DNA of 64,000 nucleotides, taken from contig JAIMBF010000006.1 in assembly GCA_023511585.1 (NCBI GenBank), forward strand, positions 1 to 64,000. The letters are read 5' to 3'. Shown piece by piece: positions 52,161 through 62,374 of the stretch. The notes beneath the pieces are model-generated. The model made no database searches. It had not been told where the DNA came from and saw only the letters and a program-made list of their open reading frames with translations. The DNA is from Terriglobia bacterium. GTDB taxonomy: Bacteria > Pseudomonadota > Alphaproteobacteria > Acetobacterales > Acetobacteraceae. Position numbers and translations under genes: made by a program. Each line of letters starts with the position of its first letter. Position 1 is the stretch's first letter.

Positions 52161-53018
52161 TCAGTGCGACATCAACACCGGTATGGTCATGTGCTGAAGC
52201 AACGCCCGTGTCACGCCGCCCAGCACCACTTCACGCAGGCGCGGGTGGCCATAGCCTCCGGAAACAATCAGGTCGGCACCCATATCGAAAGCACGGTTGA
52301 GCAATTCATCGGCGACTGAAATTTCCTCAACCGTTGTGTGGGTGGCGGTGACGTTAATCCCATGCCGAGCCAAGTGCATAGCAAGGTCGGCTGCCGGCAA
52401 TGCTCCGTCCCCAGCCACGCCTTTTTCCGGGTTGATCGCAAGCACCGTTACCGATTCCGCCTTGGCCAAGATCGGCAAAGCATCGTGAACCGCGCGTGTG
52501 GCTTCCCGGCTTCCATTCCAAGCCACCAGAACATTTTGCCCCACCTGCTCGAAATGGCCGGCGTAAGGGATGATCAGCACGGGCCTGCCGCAGGCCAACA
52601 GAACATGATCGGCCAAGTGCCGATCGCCGCTGCGCTCGGGGTGATCGGGATCAACCTGCCCCATCACCAGCAGGTCCGCGTATCGCGCGTGCAGAGCCAG
52701 CGTCTCCGCGGGAGAGCCCTCCGGCGCGCGCCACTCTCCCACCAAGCCTTCCTTCTCCAGCGCGGCGCGAAAAACCGCCTCGGCTTCGTCTGCTTCCGCC
52801 CGCCAGGCGTTTTCCAGGCGCTCGACAAATTCCTCCACCTGCGCGGGCCCTACGAACATGCTTTCTTCCATGCCCAGCGCGAAGGCACGCGGCGGGCGAC
52901 GCAGGTAAATGCCCGTCAGATGCGCCTCGAATTGTTTGGCAAGGGCGATTGCCACCGCAAGGCGGCTTTTCCCTTCTTCCGTCGGGTCGGCTTGCAGCAG
53001 GATATCTTTGTAGGACAT
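52161..53018 (-). CDS. Universal stress protein with two UspA domains
   Basis: The 285-residue protein has an N-terminal UspA-like domain (YKDILLQADPTEEGKSRLAVAIALAKQFEAHLTGIYL) and a C-terminal one (VLVAWNGSREATRAVHDALPILAKAESVTVLAI). The ATP-binding G-x2-G-H motif is seen only in the second domain as SGGYGHPRLREVVLGGVTRALLQ. AGGAGGG lies before the ATG. It stands alone between a transporter operon and an aminotransferase gene. Confidence 0.9.
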   Translation of the reverse strand: MSYKDILLQADPTEEGKSRLAVAIALAKQFEAHLTGIYLRRPPRAFALGMEESMFVGPAQVEEFVERLENAWRAEADEAEAVFRAALEKEGLVGEWRAPEGSPAETLALHARYADLLVMGQVDPDHPERSGDRHLADHVLLACGRPVLIIPYAGHFEQVGQNVLVAWNGSREATRAVHDALPILAKAESVTVLAINPEKGVAGDGALPAADLAMHLARHGINVTATHTTVEEISVADELLNRAFDMGADLIVSGGYGHPRLREVVLGGVTRALLQHMTIPVLMSH

Positions 53019-53124
53019 CGGTCCCTCCTATTTCCAGCGCGTCAGTTGTTATCCCCCTCACAGGGGTTCTTGATGCTGCAGCTTTATTCCGGGCCAAGCG
53101 TTGATCTAGCTCTAGTTTATCCCC

Positions 53125-54378
<1,254 letters not shown>

Positions 54379-54420
54379 CTACTGGTGCCCGCGTTGGCCT
54401 GCAATGGCCGATCAAGCCAC

Positions 54421-54449
54421 GCTGCTTCAGCTCTCTCCGCTGAAGCAGC
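54421..54449 (-). terminator. Strong hairpin after scoB
   Basis: GCTGCTTCAG and CTGAAGCAGC pair perfectly over 10 bp with a 9-base loop. The stem begins seven bases after the scoB stop on the minus strand. GTGGCTTG follows rather than a T run, so it may act as a weak or Rho-assisted terminator. Confidence 0.6.
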
Positions 54450-54456
54450 CCGCACA

Positions 54457-55125
54457 TCAGGCGGCATTCAGCTTGCGTTCGAGCTCGTGATCGATCCGGA
54501 ACGGAGCTTCAGTTTGCTCCCGCACCTGCTCAAGCGTCACATCCGGGGCAAGCTCCAGAAGCTTCAGCCCCGGCCTGCCGGGATGCTCCACTTCCAGCAC
54601 GCAAAGGTCGGTGATGATCAAATTCACAACCCCGGTTCCGGTCAGCGGCAAGGTGCATTGGCGAAGGATTTTGGGCTGGCCGCGCGCGGTGTGCTCCATC
54701 AAGACCACAACCCGCGGCACACCGGCCACGAGGTCCATCGCACCGCCCATACCCTTGACCATTTTCCCGGGAATCATCCAGTTGGCCAGATCCCCGTTTT
54801 CCGCCACCTGCAGCGCGCCCAGAATGGAAATGTTGATATGCCCCCCGCGCACCATGGCGAACGAGGTGGCGCTGTCGAAAAAGCTCGTGGTGGGCAGCTT
54901 GGTCACGGTCTGCTTACCGGCATTGATCAGGTCGGCATCTTCCTCGCCCTCAAACGGGAACGGCCCGATCCCCAACATGCCGTTTTCGCTGTGGAGCTGG
55001 ATGGACATTCCCTCCGGAATGTGGTTGGCAACCAACGTCGGGATGCCGATACCAAGGTTCACGTAAAAGCCGTCTCGCAATTCACGCGCTGCGCGGGCGG
55101 CCATTTGGTCACGAGTCCAGGGCAT
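54457..55125 (-). CDS. scoB: 3-oxoacid CoA-transferase subunit B
   Basis: The 222-residue subunit has the catalytic [25 protein letters not shown], with the glutamate of SENG that forms the CoA ester, preceded by [18 protein letters not shown]. It moves CoA from succinyl-CoA to acetoacetate or a similar acid together with subunit A. It follows scoA by 14 bp. Confidence 0.94.
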   Translation of the reverse strand: MPWTRDQMAARAARELRDGFYVNLGIGIPTLVANHIPEGMSIQLHSENGMLGIGPFPFEGEEDADLINAGKQTVTKLPTTSFFDSATSFAMVRGGHINISILGALQVAENGDLANWMIPGKMVKGMGGAMDLVAGVPRVVVLMEHTARGQPKILRQCTLPLTGTGVVNLIITDLCVLEVEHPGRPGLKLLELAPDVTLEQVREQTEAPFRIDHELERKLNAA

Positions 55126-55139
55126 AACAGGCGTCCTCC

Positions 55140-55847
55140 TCAGGCGCGGGGGTAAACGGTGCGCTGCTCGATGTGCTTCTCGACATGCGCAAGCTTCACA
55201 ATCCGGTCGACATAAATGCCGGGGGTCACAATGGCATCGGCATCCAGCTCGCCGGGTTCCACCAGGTGCTCCACTTCCACCACGGTGGTGCGGGCGGCGG
55301 TGGCCATGACCGGGTTAAAGTTCCGCGCGGTCATGCGGTAGATCAGGTTGCCTTCGGTATCGGCTTTCCAGGCATGGATAATGGCCAAATCGGCGTGCAG
55401 GGCGTGCTCCATCAGATAGAGCCGGCCGTTGAACTCGCGCACTTCCTTGCCTTTGGCAATCTCCGTGCCCACTCCCGTCGGGGTGAAAAAAGCGGGAATG
55501 CCCGCCCCGGCCGCGCGAATCCGCTCCGCCAACGTGCCTTGCGGGTTGAATTCAATCTCAAGCTCGCCCTGAAGATACTGCCGGGCGAAGGTCTCATTCT
55601 CACCCACATAAGAGCTGATCATCTTTCGGATCTGGCGGGTTTGCAGCAAAATCCCGAGACCTACCCCGTCAATGCCGGCGTTGTTCGAGATTACGGTAAG
55701 ATTCTTCACCCCGGAATCGCGGATGGCCGCGATCAACGCCGAGGGAATGCCGCAGAGCCCAAAGCCGCCGGACATGATGGTCATACCGTCGTGCAGAAGT
55801 CCGGCAAGCGCGGCTTCCGGCGTGGGGTAAACTTTGTTCACAGCCAT
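55140..55847 (-). CDS. scoA: 3-oxoacid CoA-transferase subunit A
   Basis: The 235-residue subunit has [42 protein letters not shown], the GGFGLCG glycine motif and [17 protein letters not shown], typical of the CoA-transferase A chain. AGGAGGAG lies 10 bases upstream of the ATG at 55845-55847; a TTG at 55856 is the alternative. It diverges from uvrB. Confidence 0.94.
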   Translation of the reverse strand: MAVNKVYPTPEAALAGLLHDGMTIMSGGFGLCGIPSALIAAIRDSGVKNLTVISNNAGIDGVGLGILLQTRQIRKMISSYVGENETFARQYLQGELEIEFNPQGTLAERIRAAGAGIPAFFTPTGVGTEIAKGKEVREFNGRLYLMEHALHADLAIIHAWKADTEGNLIYRMTARNFNPVMATAARTTVVEVEHLVEPGELDADAIVTPGIYVDRIVKLAHVEKHIEQRTVYPRA

Positions 55848-55963
55848 CGCTGGCAATCTCCTCCTGGAATTGGCCCCCTTCTTCTAGACTGCTCCCGCAT
55901 TGCGGGGAAGACTCGACGAAGCCCGAACAAGCCGCCATCTCTCTCTTGGAGGGAATTTTGCGC

Positions 55964-58159
55964 ATGGTGCATATCCTTGCTCGTTCTGCGCCGGTTTTGT
56001 TCATGCCGGCAAAGCAGCCCGCGCGGCCGAAGCTGCGGCCGTTGCGCGTGGTCTCTCCCTATGCGCCCAGCGGAGATCAGCCCAACGCCATTCGCGAGCT
56101 GGTGGAAGGGTTGGAAAGGGGTGAACGCGACCAAGTGCTGCTTGGGGTCACGGGTTCGGGCAAAACCTTTACCATGGCCAAGGTGATCGAGGCCGTGCAA
56201 CGACCGACCCTGATTTTGGCGCCCAACAAGACGCTCGCGGCCCAGCTTTACGGGGAGATGAAGGCCTTCTTCCCCGACAACGCGGTTGAGTATTTCGTGA
56301 GCTATTACGATTACTACCAGCCGGAAGCTTATGTGCCGCGCACGGACACCTATATCGAGAAAGACGCCCAAATCAACGACGCCATCGACCGCATGCGCCA
56401 TGCCGCGACCCAGGCATTGCTGGAACGCAATGACACCATTATCGTCGCCTCGGTGTCCTGCATCTACGGCATCGGCTCGGTAGAGACCTACTCCCGTATG
56501 GTGGTGCGGCTGGAGCAAGGGGGGCGTATCGAACGGGAGAAGCTTGCGCGCGCGCTGGTGGAATTGCTCTACCGTCGCCACGATGCCGCCTTCCAGCGCG
56601 GGACATTCCGGCTGCGCGGAGACATTGTGGACATTTTCCCCAGCCACTACGAAGACCGGGCATGGCGGGTGCGACTCTTCGGTGATGAAATCGAAGCCAT
56701 CGAGGAGTTCGATCCGTTGACCGGCGAACGCACCGCGAAGCTTGAATCCATCACCGTATACGCCAACAGCCACTATGTGACGCCGCGCCCGACGCTTACC
56801 CAGGCGATCAGCGAAATCAAACGCGAGTTGAAGGAACGCCTCGACGAGCTCATTGCCCAAGGCAAGCTTCTAGAGGCGGAACGCTTGCAGCAGCGCACCA
56901 CGTTCGATATCGAAATGTTGGAAACCACGGGCTCGTGCAAGGGGATTGAAAATTACTCCCGTTACCTCACGGGGCGGAAACCCGGCGAGCCGCCGCCCAC
57001 CCTCTTTGAGTATCTTCCCGAGGATGCGCTGCTGATTGTGGATGAAAGCCACGTCACGGTGCCGCAGCTTGGCGGGATGTTCCGCGGTGATTTCAACCGC
57101 AAATCCACGCTAGCCGAATACGGCTTCCGGTTGCCGTCTTGCGTTGATAACCGGCCCTTGCGGTTCGAGGAATGGGATCGGTTTCGGCCGCAAACCATTT
57201 TCGTCTCCGCCACTCCGGGCCCCTGGGAGCTTGAGCGCACGGGAGGCGTGTTCGTTGATCAAGTCATTCGCCCGACCGGGCTTGTGGATCCGGAGGTGGA
57301 GGTACGCCCGGTGGCGCGGCAAGTCGATGATCTTTTGGCCGAATGCCGGGCGGTGGCTGCACGCGGCGGGCGCGTTCTGGTCACCACGCTCACCAAGCGC
57401 ATGGCCGAAGATCTCACCGAATATCTGGGCGAACACGGCGTCAAGGTACGCTATCTTCACTCGGATATCGACACTTTGGAGCGAATCGAAATTATCCGCG
57501 ACTTGAGGCTTGGGGTCTTTGACGTGCTGGTGGGGATCAACCTTCTGCGCGAGGGGCTTGATATTCCCGAATGCGCCTTGGTTGCGATTCTGGACGCAGA
57601 CAAGGAAGGATTCCTGCGCTCGCAAACCTCGCTCGTTCAAACCATCGGCCGCGCGGCTCGCAATGTCGAGGGGCGGGTAATTCTTTATGCAGATACGATC
57701 ACACAAAGCATGCGCAAAGCCATCGAAGAAACCGAGCGGCGGCGGATGAAACAGAAGGCATGGAACGCCGCCCACGGTATTACGCCGCAATCGGTGAAAC
57801 GCGAGATCGGCAAGATTCTGGAGAGCGTTTACGAGCAGGATTATGTCACGGTCGCGCCGGTTGCAGACAGCAAAGCCACGGAATTCGTCGGCAAGGATCT
57901 GCAAGCCACCATCGCCGAACTGGAAAAGCGCATGCGGGCGGCGGCCGCGGAGCTGGAGTTTGAAGAGGCGGCACGCTTGCGTGATGAAATCCGACGGCTG
58001 GAGGCGATCGAGCTCGGCCTTCCGCCTCCGCCCACCTCTTCGGCAGGGTTCCGGGAAAAGGCCTCCTCTTTCCGCGGCTGGCGGGGGAAGGAGCCGAAGC
58101 CGCTCGGTTCCGGCGGCGGCCATCATCCCAAAAGCAGGCGGTCTTCGCGCCGGCATTGA
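55964..58159 (+). CDS. uvrB: Excinuclease ABC subunit B
   Basis: The 731-residue helicase-like protein has Walker [13 protein letters not shown], the beta-hairpin region [41 protein letters not shown] and helicase motif QTIGRAARN. The C-terminal UVR motif ([29 protein letters not shown]) precedes a basic tail. It loads at damage with UvrA and recruits UvrC. GGAGGG lies 10 bases before the ATG at 55964; ATG 56003 is a possible shorter start. No LexA box was found upstream. Confidence 0.96.
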   Translation: MVHILARSAPVLFMPAKQPARPKLRPLRVVSPYAPSGDQPNAIRELVEGLERGERDQVLLGVTGSGKTFTMAKVIEAVQRPTLILAPNKTLAAQLYGEMKAFFPDNAVEYFVSYYDYYQPEAYVPRTDTYIEKDAQINDAIDRMRHAATQALLERNDTIIVASVSCIYGIGSVETYSRMVVRLEQGGRIEREKLARALVELLYRRHDAAFQRGTFRLRGDIVDIFPSHYEDRAWRVRLFGDEIEAIEEFDPLTGERTAKLESITVYANSHYVTPRPTLTQAISEIKRELKERLDELIAQGKLLEAERLQQRTTFDIEMLETTGSCKGIENYSRYLTGRKPGEPPPTLFEYLPEDALLIVDESHVTVPQLGGMFRGDFNRKSTLAEYGFRLPSCVDNRPLRFEEWDRFRPQTIFVSATPGPWELERTGGVFVDQVIRPTGLVDPEVEVRPVARQVDDLLAECRAVAARGGRVLVTTLTKRMAEDLTEYLGEHGVKVRYLHSDIDTLERIEIIRDLRLGVFDVLVGINLLREGLDIPECALVAILDADKEGFLRSQTSLVQTIGRAARNVEGRVILYADTITQSMRKAIEETERRRMKQKAWNAAHGITPQSVKREIGKILESVYEQDYVTVAPVADSKATEFVGKDLQATIAELEKRMRAAAAELEFEEAARLRDEIRRLEAIELGLPPPPTSSAGFREKASSFRGWRGKEPKPLGSGGGHHPKSRRSSRRH

Positions 58160-58189
58160 GAAAACCCCTTAGAGCCGCTAGAGCAAACC

Positions 58190-58984
58190 ATGCCTTCCTT
58201 CTGGTTAGACATGATTTCTCCGCGCATTCCGCGCACGGCACTTGTTACCGGCGCGGCACGAAGGCTTGGCCGTGCCATTGCCCAAGCGCTCGCTGATGCG
58301 GGTTTTGCGGTTGCGCTGCATTATCGCGAAAGCCGCAAAGAAGCGGAAGAACTTGCGCGCGAAATTGCGGAACGCGGCGTTCAGGCAGCCCCGCTTGCGG
58401 CGGATCTCGCGAATGAGGCCGAAGTGGCTGCTCTTGTTGCTCGGGCGGAGGAGGCACTTGGCCCGATAGGCGTTTTGATCAACAATGCCAGCCGCTTCGA
58501 GCAGGATGAATGGTTCAACGCAACGCGCACAAGCTGGCAGGCGCATATGGAGCCCAATCTGCGCGCGCCGTTTGTGTTGATGCAGCAATTCGCCCGCGCC
58601 TTACCGAATGACGCCGAAGGCGTCATTATCAATATGCTGGATCAACGCGTCTTTTCGATCACGCCGCATTTTGTTTCCTACACTGTTTCCAAAGCCGGGC
58701 TCTGGGCGCTCACGCAAAGCATGGCGCTGGCATTGGCTCCGCGCATTCGCGTTGTCGGCATCGGGCCCGGCCCCACTTTGCCAAGCCCGCGCCAATCGGC
58801 CAGCGAATTCGCCCGCCAAGCAAGCCTTCTGCCGTTGAAACGCGGCCCCACACCTGAGGAAATTGCGCGTGCCGTATTGCTGGTTCTCACCTTACCTTCG
58901 TTTACCGGCCAGATGCTCGCGCTTGACGGCGGGCAGCACTTGCAATGGGCGGCACCGACCAAAGATGCCATGGTGAAAGAGTAG
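58190..58984 (+). CDS. Pteridine reductase-like SDR (FolM-like)
   Basis: The 264-residue SDR has the pteridine-reductase form of the nucleotide motif, TGAARRLGRAIA. After the fifth strand it has NMLDQRVFS, where ordinary SDRs have a catalytic serine; the Asp there and YTVSK match PTR1/FolM. It would reduce dihydropterins. folB follows 16 bp downstream, which supports a pterin role. An ATG at 58211 is a possible start. Confidence 0.85.
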   Translation: MPSFWLDMISPRIPRTALVTGAARRLGRAIAQALADAGFAVALHYRESRKEAEELAREIAERGVQAAPLAADLANEAEVAALVARAEEALGPIGVLINNASRFEQDEWFNATRTSWQAHMEPNLRAPFVLMQQFARALPNDAEGVIINMLDQRVFSITPHFVSYTVSKAGLWALTQSMALALAPRIRVVGIGPGPTLPSPRQSASEFARQASLLPLKRGPTPEEIARAVLLVLTLPSFTGQMLALDGGQHLQWAAPTKDAMVKE

Positions 58985-59000
58985 ATAGAATAGAGAGCAA

Positions 59001-59417
59001 ATGCAGAACGTTCCTATTGCCGATGCCGCGCGCTGCCTGCGGCACGTTTTCGTGCGGGATCTCATCCTTCAGGCACGCATCGGCGCCTACCCGGAGGAAG
59101 AAAAGCAAACGCAGCGCGTGCGCATCAATATCGATCTCGCCGTCGATGATCCGGGCGCGGAGCCTGGATCCCCCCTCGCGGTCGGCGCCGATGAGCTCAA
59201 CCGCGTCGTGAATTATTTGGAGATTATTGCCGAGATCCGACGCATGGCCGAGCGCGAGCATATTCGCCTTGTTGAAACGATGGCGGAACGAATAGCCGCG
59301 CTTTGCCTTGCCGATGCACGCGTCAAGCGTGCGCGCGTGCGCGTGGAAAAGCCCGATATCGTGCCGGATGCCACAAGCGTGGGGGTGGAAATCGAGCGCT
59401 GCAACGCACCGTCTTAA
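59001..59417 (+). CDS. folB: Dihydroneopterin aldolase
   Basis: The 138-residue protein has VRDLILQARIGAYPEEEKQTQRVRINIDLAVDD, typical of FolB with the catalytic-site glutamate. It continues LNRVVNYLEIIAEIRRMAEREHIRLVETMAERIAALCLA and ends VRVEKPDIVPDATSVGVEIER with the conserved lysine. It cleaves dihydroneopterin in folate synthesis. It is transcribed after the FolM-like gene and overlaps the convergent DUF35 gene by four bases. Confidence 0.92.
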   Translation: MQNVPIADAARCLRHVFVRDLILQARIGAYPEEEKQTQRVRINIDLAVDDPGAEPGSPLAVGADELNRVVNYLEIIAEIRRMAEREHIRLVETMAERIAALCLADARVKRARVRVEKPDIVPDATSVGVEIERCNAPS

Positions 59418-59806
59418 GCTTGCACGGGACGGAAGACAGGAACCGGCGGACCGTCCTCAGTTTCGCGAAAGACTAATTCCACTTGCTGGTCAATGGCGAT
59501 ATTTTCAAAGGCGCTATCGACGATGTTGGTCATCATCATCGGGCCTTCATCCAGTTTGACATAGGCAATCGCATACGGCTCCTTCGCCCGGCGCATGATG
59601 CTAAACGTATAAATGCTGCCGCGGCCCGAGGCCTCGCGCCACTCCGTGTTTTCCGAAAAGCAGAACGGACAGAGCGCCCGCGGATACCAATGCGCGCGCT
59701 CGCATGTCCGGCACACGCGAATCAGAAACCGCCCTTCGCGTGCCGCTTGCCAAAACGGCTCCGTCTCCGGTGTTGGGGTAGGCGCCGGAATCTTACGCTC
59801 GGCCAT
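59414..59806 (-). CDS. OB-fold/zinc-ribbon DUF35 protein
   Basis: The 130-residue protein has the rubredoxin-like zinc ribbon CRTCERAHWYPRALCPFC followed by an OB fold (GSIYTFSIMRRAKEPYAIAYVKLDEGPMMMTNIVD). DUF35 proteins pair with thiolase-like enzymes, as in the steroid side-chain aldolase complexes. It starts four bases after the thiolase-like gene, so the two are almost certainly partners. The ATG at 59804-59806 fits the family. Confidence 0.92.
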   Translation of the reverse strand: MAERKIPAPTPTPETEPFWQAAREGRFLIRVCRTCERAHWYPRALCPFCFSENTEWREASGRGSIYTFSIMRRAKEPYAIAYVKLDEGPMMMTNIVDSAFENIAIDQQVELVFRETEDGPPVPVFRPVQA

Positions 59807-59810
59807 TTTT

Positions 59811-60980
59811 TTACTCCCGTTCCAGAATGAGCGTGGCGCTGCCGTGCCGCGTGGCAAGCTGGCCTCCCATGCCTTGCGCCAGAGCAAGATCACAATTCTT
59901 CACTTGCACCGCAGGATGCGCCTCCTCGCGCAGTTGCCTCACCGCTTCAATAACTTTGGTCATGCCGCCGCGATTTGCCGGATGGTTGTTACACAACCCT
60001 CCGCCATCGGTATTGAACGGCAGCTTGCCGACCCCGGAAATCAAATTCCCGTCGGCAACAAACTTGCCGCCCTCGCCCTTTTCGCAGAATCCCAAATCTT
60101 CCAGCTGCATCACAACGGTGATCGTGAAGCTGTCATAGATGGATGCATATTTAATATCGGCCGGCTTCACCCCCGCTTCGGCAAACGCAGCGGCGCCCGA
60201 AACACGTGCTGCCGAATAAGTAAGGTCAATTGCACCGCCCATCTGCCCTTTGATCGCTTCGCCCGTGCCGATAATCTTCACCCGCGGGCGGTTGATGCTA
60301 TTGGCGATTTCCGGCCGCGCCACCACCAAGGCTCCGCCGCCGTCGGTAATCACGCAGCAATCCAGCCGGTGCAGCGGATCAGCCACCATCGGTGAGTTGA
60401 GCACATCAGAAACACTCACCACATCGCGCAGCAAGGCATGCGGATTGTGTTGTGCATGATAAGAAGCCGCAACCTTCACCCAGGCCAATTGCGCGCTGGT
60501 GGTGCCGAACTCATACATATGCCGCATCGCCACCATGGCATACATGTTCACCACGGTTGGTCCGTAAGGATATTCCCATTGCAAATCGGGCTGTGCCGGA
60601 TTGCCCGTGCGCGGTGCCGTTCCGGTGGCCATCCCCTCGCTGCGCGGACGTCCCGCCAGCGTAATCAGCGCCACGTCGCACTTGCCGGCGGCAATAGCCT
60701 GAACGGCGTGTTTAACATGCACGAGATAAGACGAGCCCCCGGTGTCGGTCGAATCGATGTGGCGAACCTTAAGGTTCAGGTAATCCACCATGGAGAACCC
60801 GCCCATGCCGGGAGCGTCTCCGGCACAGAAATATCCATCCACGTCTTCTTTAGAAAGGCCGGCATCTTTCAGCGCTCCTGCCGCCACTTCGGCGTGCAAT
60901 TGCGCCACGGATTTCTCCGGCGCGTACCGCGTCGGGTGTTCATAAGCGCCGACAATATAGGCTTTGCCTTTTAGGCTCAT
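59811..60980 (-). CDS. Thiolase-like protein lacking the catalytic cysteines
   Basis: The 389-residue protein has the SCP2-thiolase fold: YIVGAYEHPTRYAPEKSVAQLHAEVAAGALKDAGL at the start, YSAARVSGAAAFAEAGVKPADIKYASIYDSFTI in the middle, and GGGLCNNHPANRGGMTKVIEAVRQLREE near the end. The nucleophile region reads STDTGGSS (77-84) with no Cys, and the C-terminal CGGxG is AQGMGG. It is therefore unlikely to be a standard thiolase and may be an aldolase or lipid-transfer type, like Ltp2, working with the DUF35 partner. Confidence 0.88.
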   Translation of the reverse strand: MSLKGKAYIVGAYEHPTRYAPEKSVAQLHAEVAAGALKDAGLSKEDVDGYFCAGDAPGMGGFSMVDYLNLKVRHIDSTDTGGSSYLVHVKHAVQAIAAGKCDVALITLAGRPRSEGMATGTAPRTGNPAQPDLQWEYPYGPTVVNMYAMVAMRHMYEFGTTSAQLAWVKVAASYHAQHNPHALLRDVVSVSDVLNSPMVADPLHRLDCCVITDGGGALVVARPEIANSINRPRVKIIGTGEAIKGQMGGAIDLTYSAARVSGAAAFAEAGVKPADIKYASIYDSFTITVVMQLEDLGFCEKGEGGKFVADGNLISGVGKLPFNTDGGGLCNNHPANRGGMTKVIEAVRQLREEAHPAVQVKNCDLALAQGMGGQLATRHGSATLILERE

Positions 60981-61038
60981 GGCAAGATCGTTGCTCCCCT
61001 GAGAATGTTATCCGGCAGTCCCGAATCGGATCGGCGTC

Positions 61039-61542
61039 TTATGCGCGAAGTTGCGGATTGTCGAAAACGGGATTCCGCCAGCGATAGAGCGCTTCTTGCA
61101 GCGCCGCTGCCAGCTCGCGCTTTTCCGCTTCGCCCAGACTTGCGCCGATTTCTTCCTCCATGCCCCGAAGGCGCAGCAGCAACTGCGGCACGCGCCCGGG
61201 CCGCTCCTGGAGATGGACGCGAAGCCAGCTCGGTTCCCACTCTCGCTCCATGCGCCGCCCGTAGGGGTCGCTGCGCACGATGCGCAGGCGGCTTTCCGTC
61301 AGCAGAACAAGCTCGCTCGCGCGGGCTGCGCGCATATTCAGCGCAAACAGCAAGACCGCAAGGCCGATCTCCAGCCCATAGAAGCCTGCCGCCGGCCATG
61401 CGCCGACAGCCAGCGCCAGCCCTGCATTCATAAGACCCCCGAGGCAGATCACAGCAATCAGCAGTCTTCGCCCCTGACGGCTCAACGAGCGATGCGGCAC
61501 GATCATCGCTTCAAACACCGTCGCTTCTTGTTGGCTGTTCAT
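61039..61542 (-). CDS. DUF2244 membrane protein
   Basis: The 167-residue protein has two close membrane helices (LLIAVICLGGLMNAGLALAVGAW and GLEIGLAVLLFALNM) followed by a cytoplasmic domain with ELVLLTESRLRIVRSDPYGRRMEREWEPSWLRVHL, the DUF2244 pattern. Function is unknown. The ATG at 61540-61542 is used; it lies 55 bases from the divergent nth start. Confidence 0.85.
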   Translation of the reverse strand: MNSQQEATVFEAMIVPHRSLSRQGRRLLIAVICLGGLMNAGLALAVGAWPAAGFYGLEIGLAVLLFALNMRAARASELVLLTESRLRIVRSDPYGRRMEREWEPSWLRVHLQERPGRVPQLLLRLRGMEEEIGASLGEAEKRELAAALQEALYRWRNPVFDNPQLRA

Positions 61543-61597
61543 GCGTCGTCCCGTCCATCTCTTGCCAATCGGCTCTTCATCAGGCGAAAAAGCAGTC

Positions 61598-62341
61598 ATG
61601 CGCCGCAATTCCGTTCGAAAGCCGCAACCGCGAACGCCCGCCACTGCCTCTCAGCCCATGAGCCCCGAGGAAGTCAGAAAATTCCTGCAAGCCTTGGCGC
61701 GCGTCAACCCCTCGCCGAAGAGCGAACTGGAGTATCGGGACCCGTTTACACTTTTGGTCGCAGTCGTGCTTTCGGCGCAGACCACGGATGTGCAGGTGAA
61801 CCGCGCAACCCGCACGTTATTTGCCGAGGCGTCCACGCCGCAAGCGATCTTGGCACTGGGGGAAGAAGGGGTTGCCCGCCATATTCGCACACTCGGCCTC
61901 TGGCGCTCCAAGGCGCGGAATGTGGTCGAACTCTCGCGCCTTTTGATCGAACGCCATGGCGGAAAAGTGCCGACCGATCGGAAAGCCTTGGAAGCTCTTC
62001 CCGGCGTGGGACGAAAGACCGCAAACGTCGTCTTGAATGCCGCTTTCGGTGCGCACACAGTGGCGGTGGACACGCACGTATTCCGCCTCTGCAACCGTAG
62101 CGGGCTTGCACCCGGTGCAACGCCGCAGGCGGTGGAAGAGGCATTGCTTACGCGCGCCCCGCCGGAATTTCTTCCGCATCTGCATCATTTGCTGATTTTG
62201 CACGGCCGTTACGTATGCAAGGCGCGTAAGCCGGAATGCTGGCGCTGTGTCGGCGCACCGTGGTGCCATTATCCGGCAAAAACCCCGCCGCCCCTTGAGG
62301 CGACGTTAACGAGCAAAGCCGCAACCCCGAAGCGGCGTTAA
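61598..62341 (+). CDS. nth: Endonuclease III
   Basis: The 247-residue enzyme has the helix-hairpin-helix LPGVGRKTANVV with catalytic K140, D158 in VAVDTHVFRL, and the [4Fe-4S] cysteines C207-x6-C214-x2-C217-x5-C223. It removes oxidised pyrimidines and nicks the abasic strand. The first 20 residues are basic and poorly conserved. ATGs at 61541 and 61658 are alternatives, and the first would overlap the divergent DUF2244 start codon. Confidence 0.94.
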   Translation: MRRNSVRKPQPRTPATASQPMSPEEVRKFLQALARVNPSPKSELEYRDPFTLLVAVVLSAQTTDVQVNRATRTLFAEASTPQAILALGEEGVARHIRTLGLWRSKARNVVELSRLLIERHGGKVPTDRKALEALPGVGRKTANVVLNAAFGAHTVAVDTHVFRLCNRSGLAPGATPQAVEEALLTRAPPEFLPHLHHLLILHGRYVCKARKPECWRCVGAPWCHYPAKTPPPLEATLTSKAATPKRR

Positions 62342-62374
62342 TGCATGCAACCCCGCTCGCACCGCTGGCCGAGC

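Noticed and set aside
57110-58156. 348-codon minus-strand frame opposite uvrB
   Set aside because: Antisense to conserved UvrB motifs; composition is that of a shadow frame.
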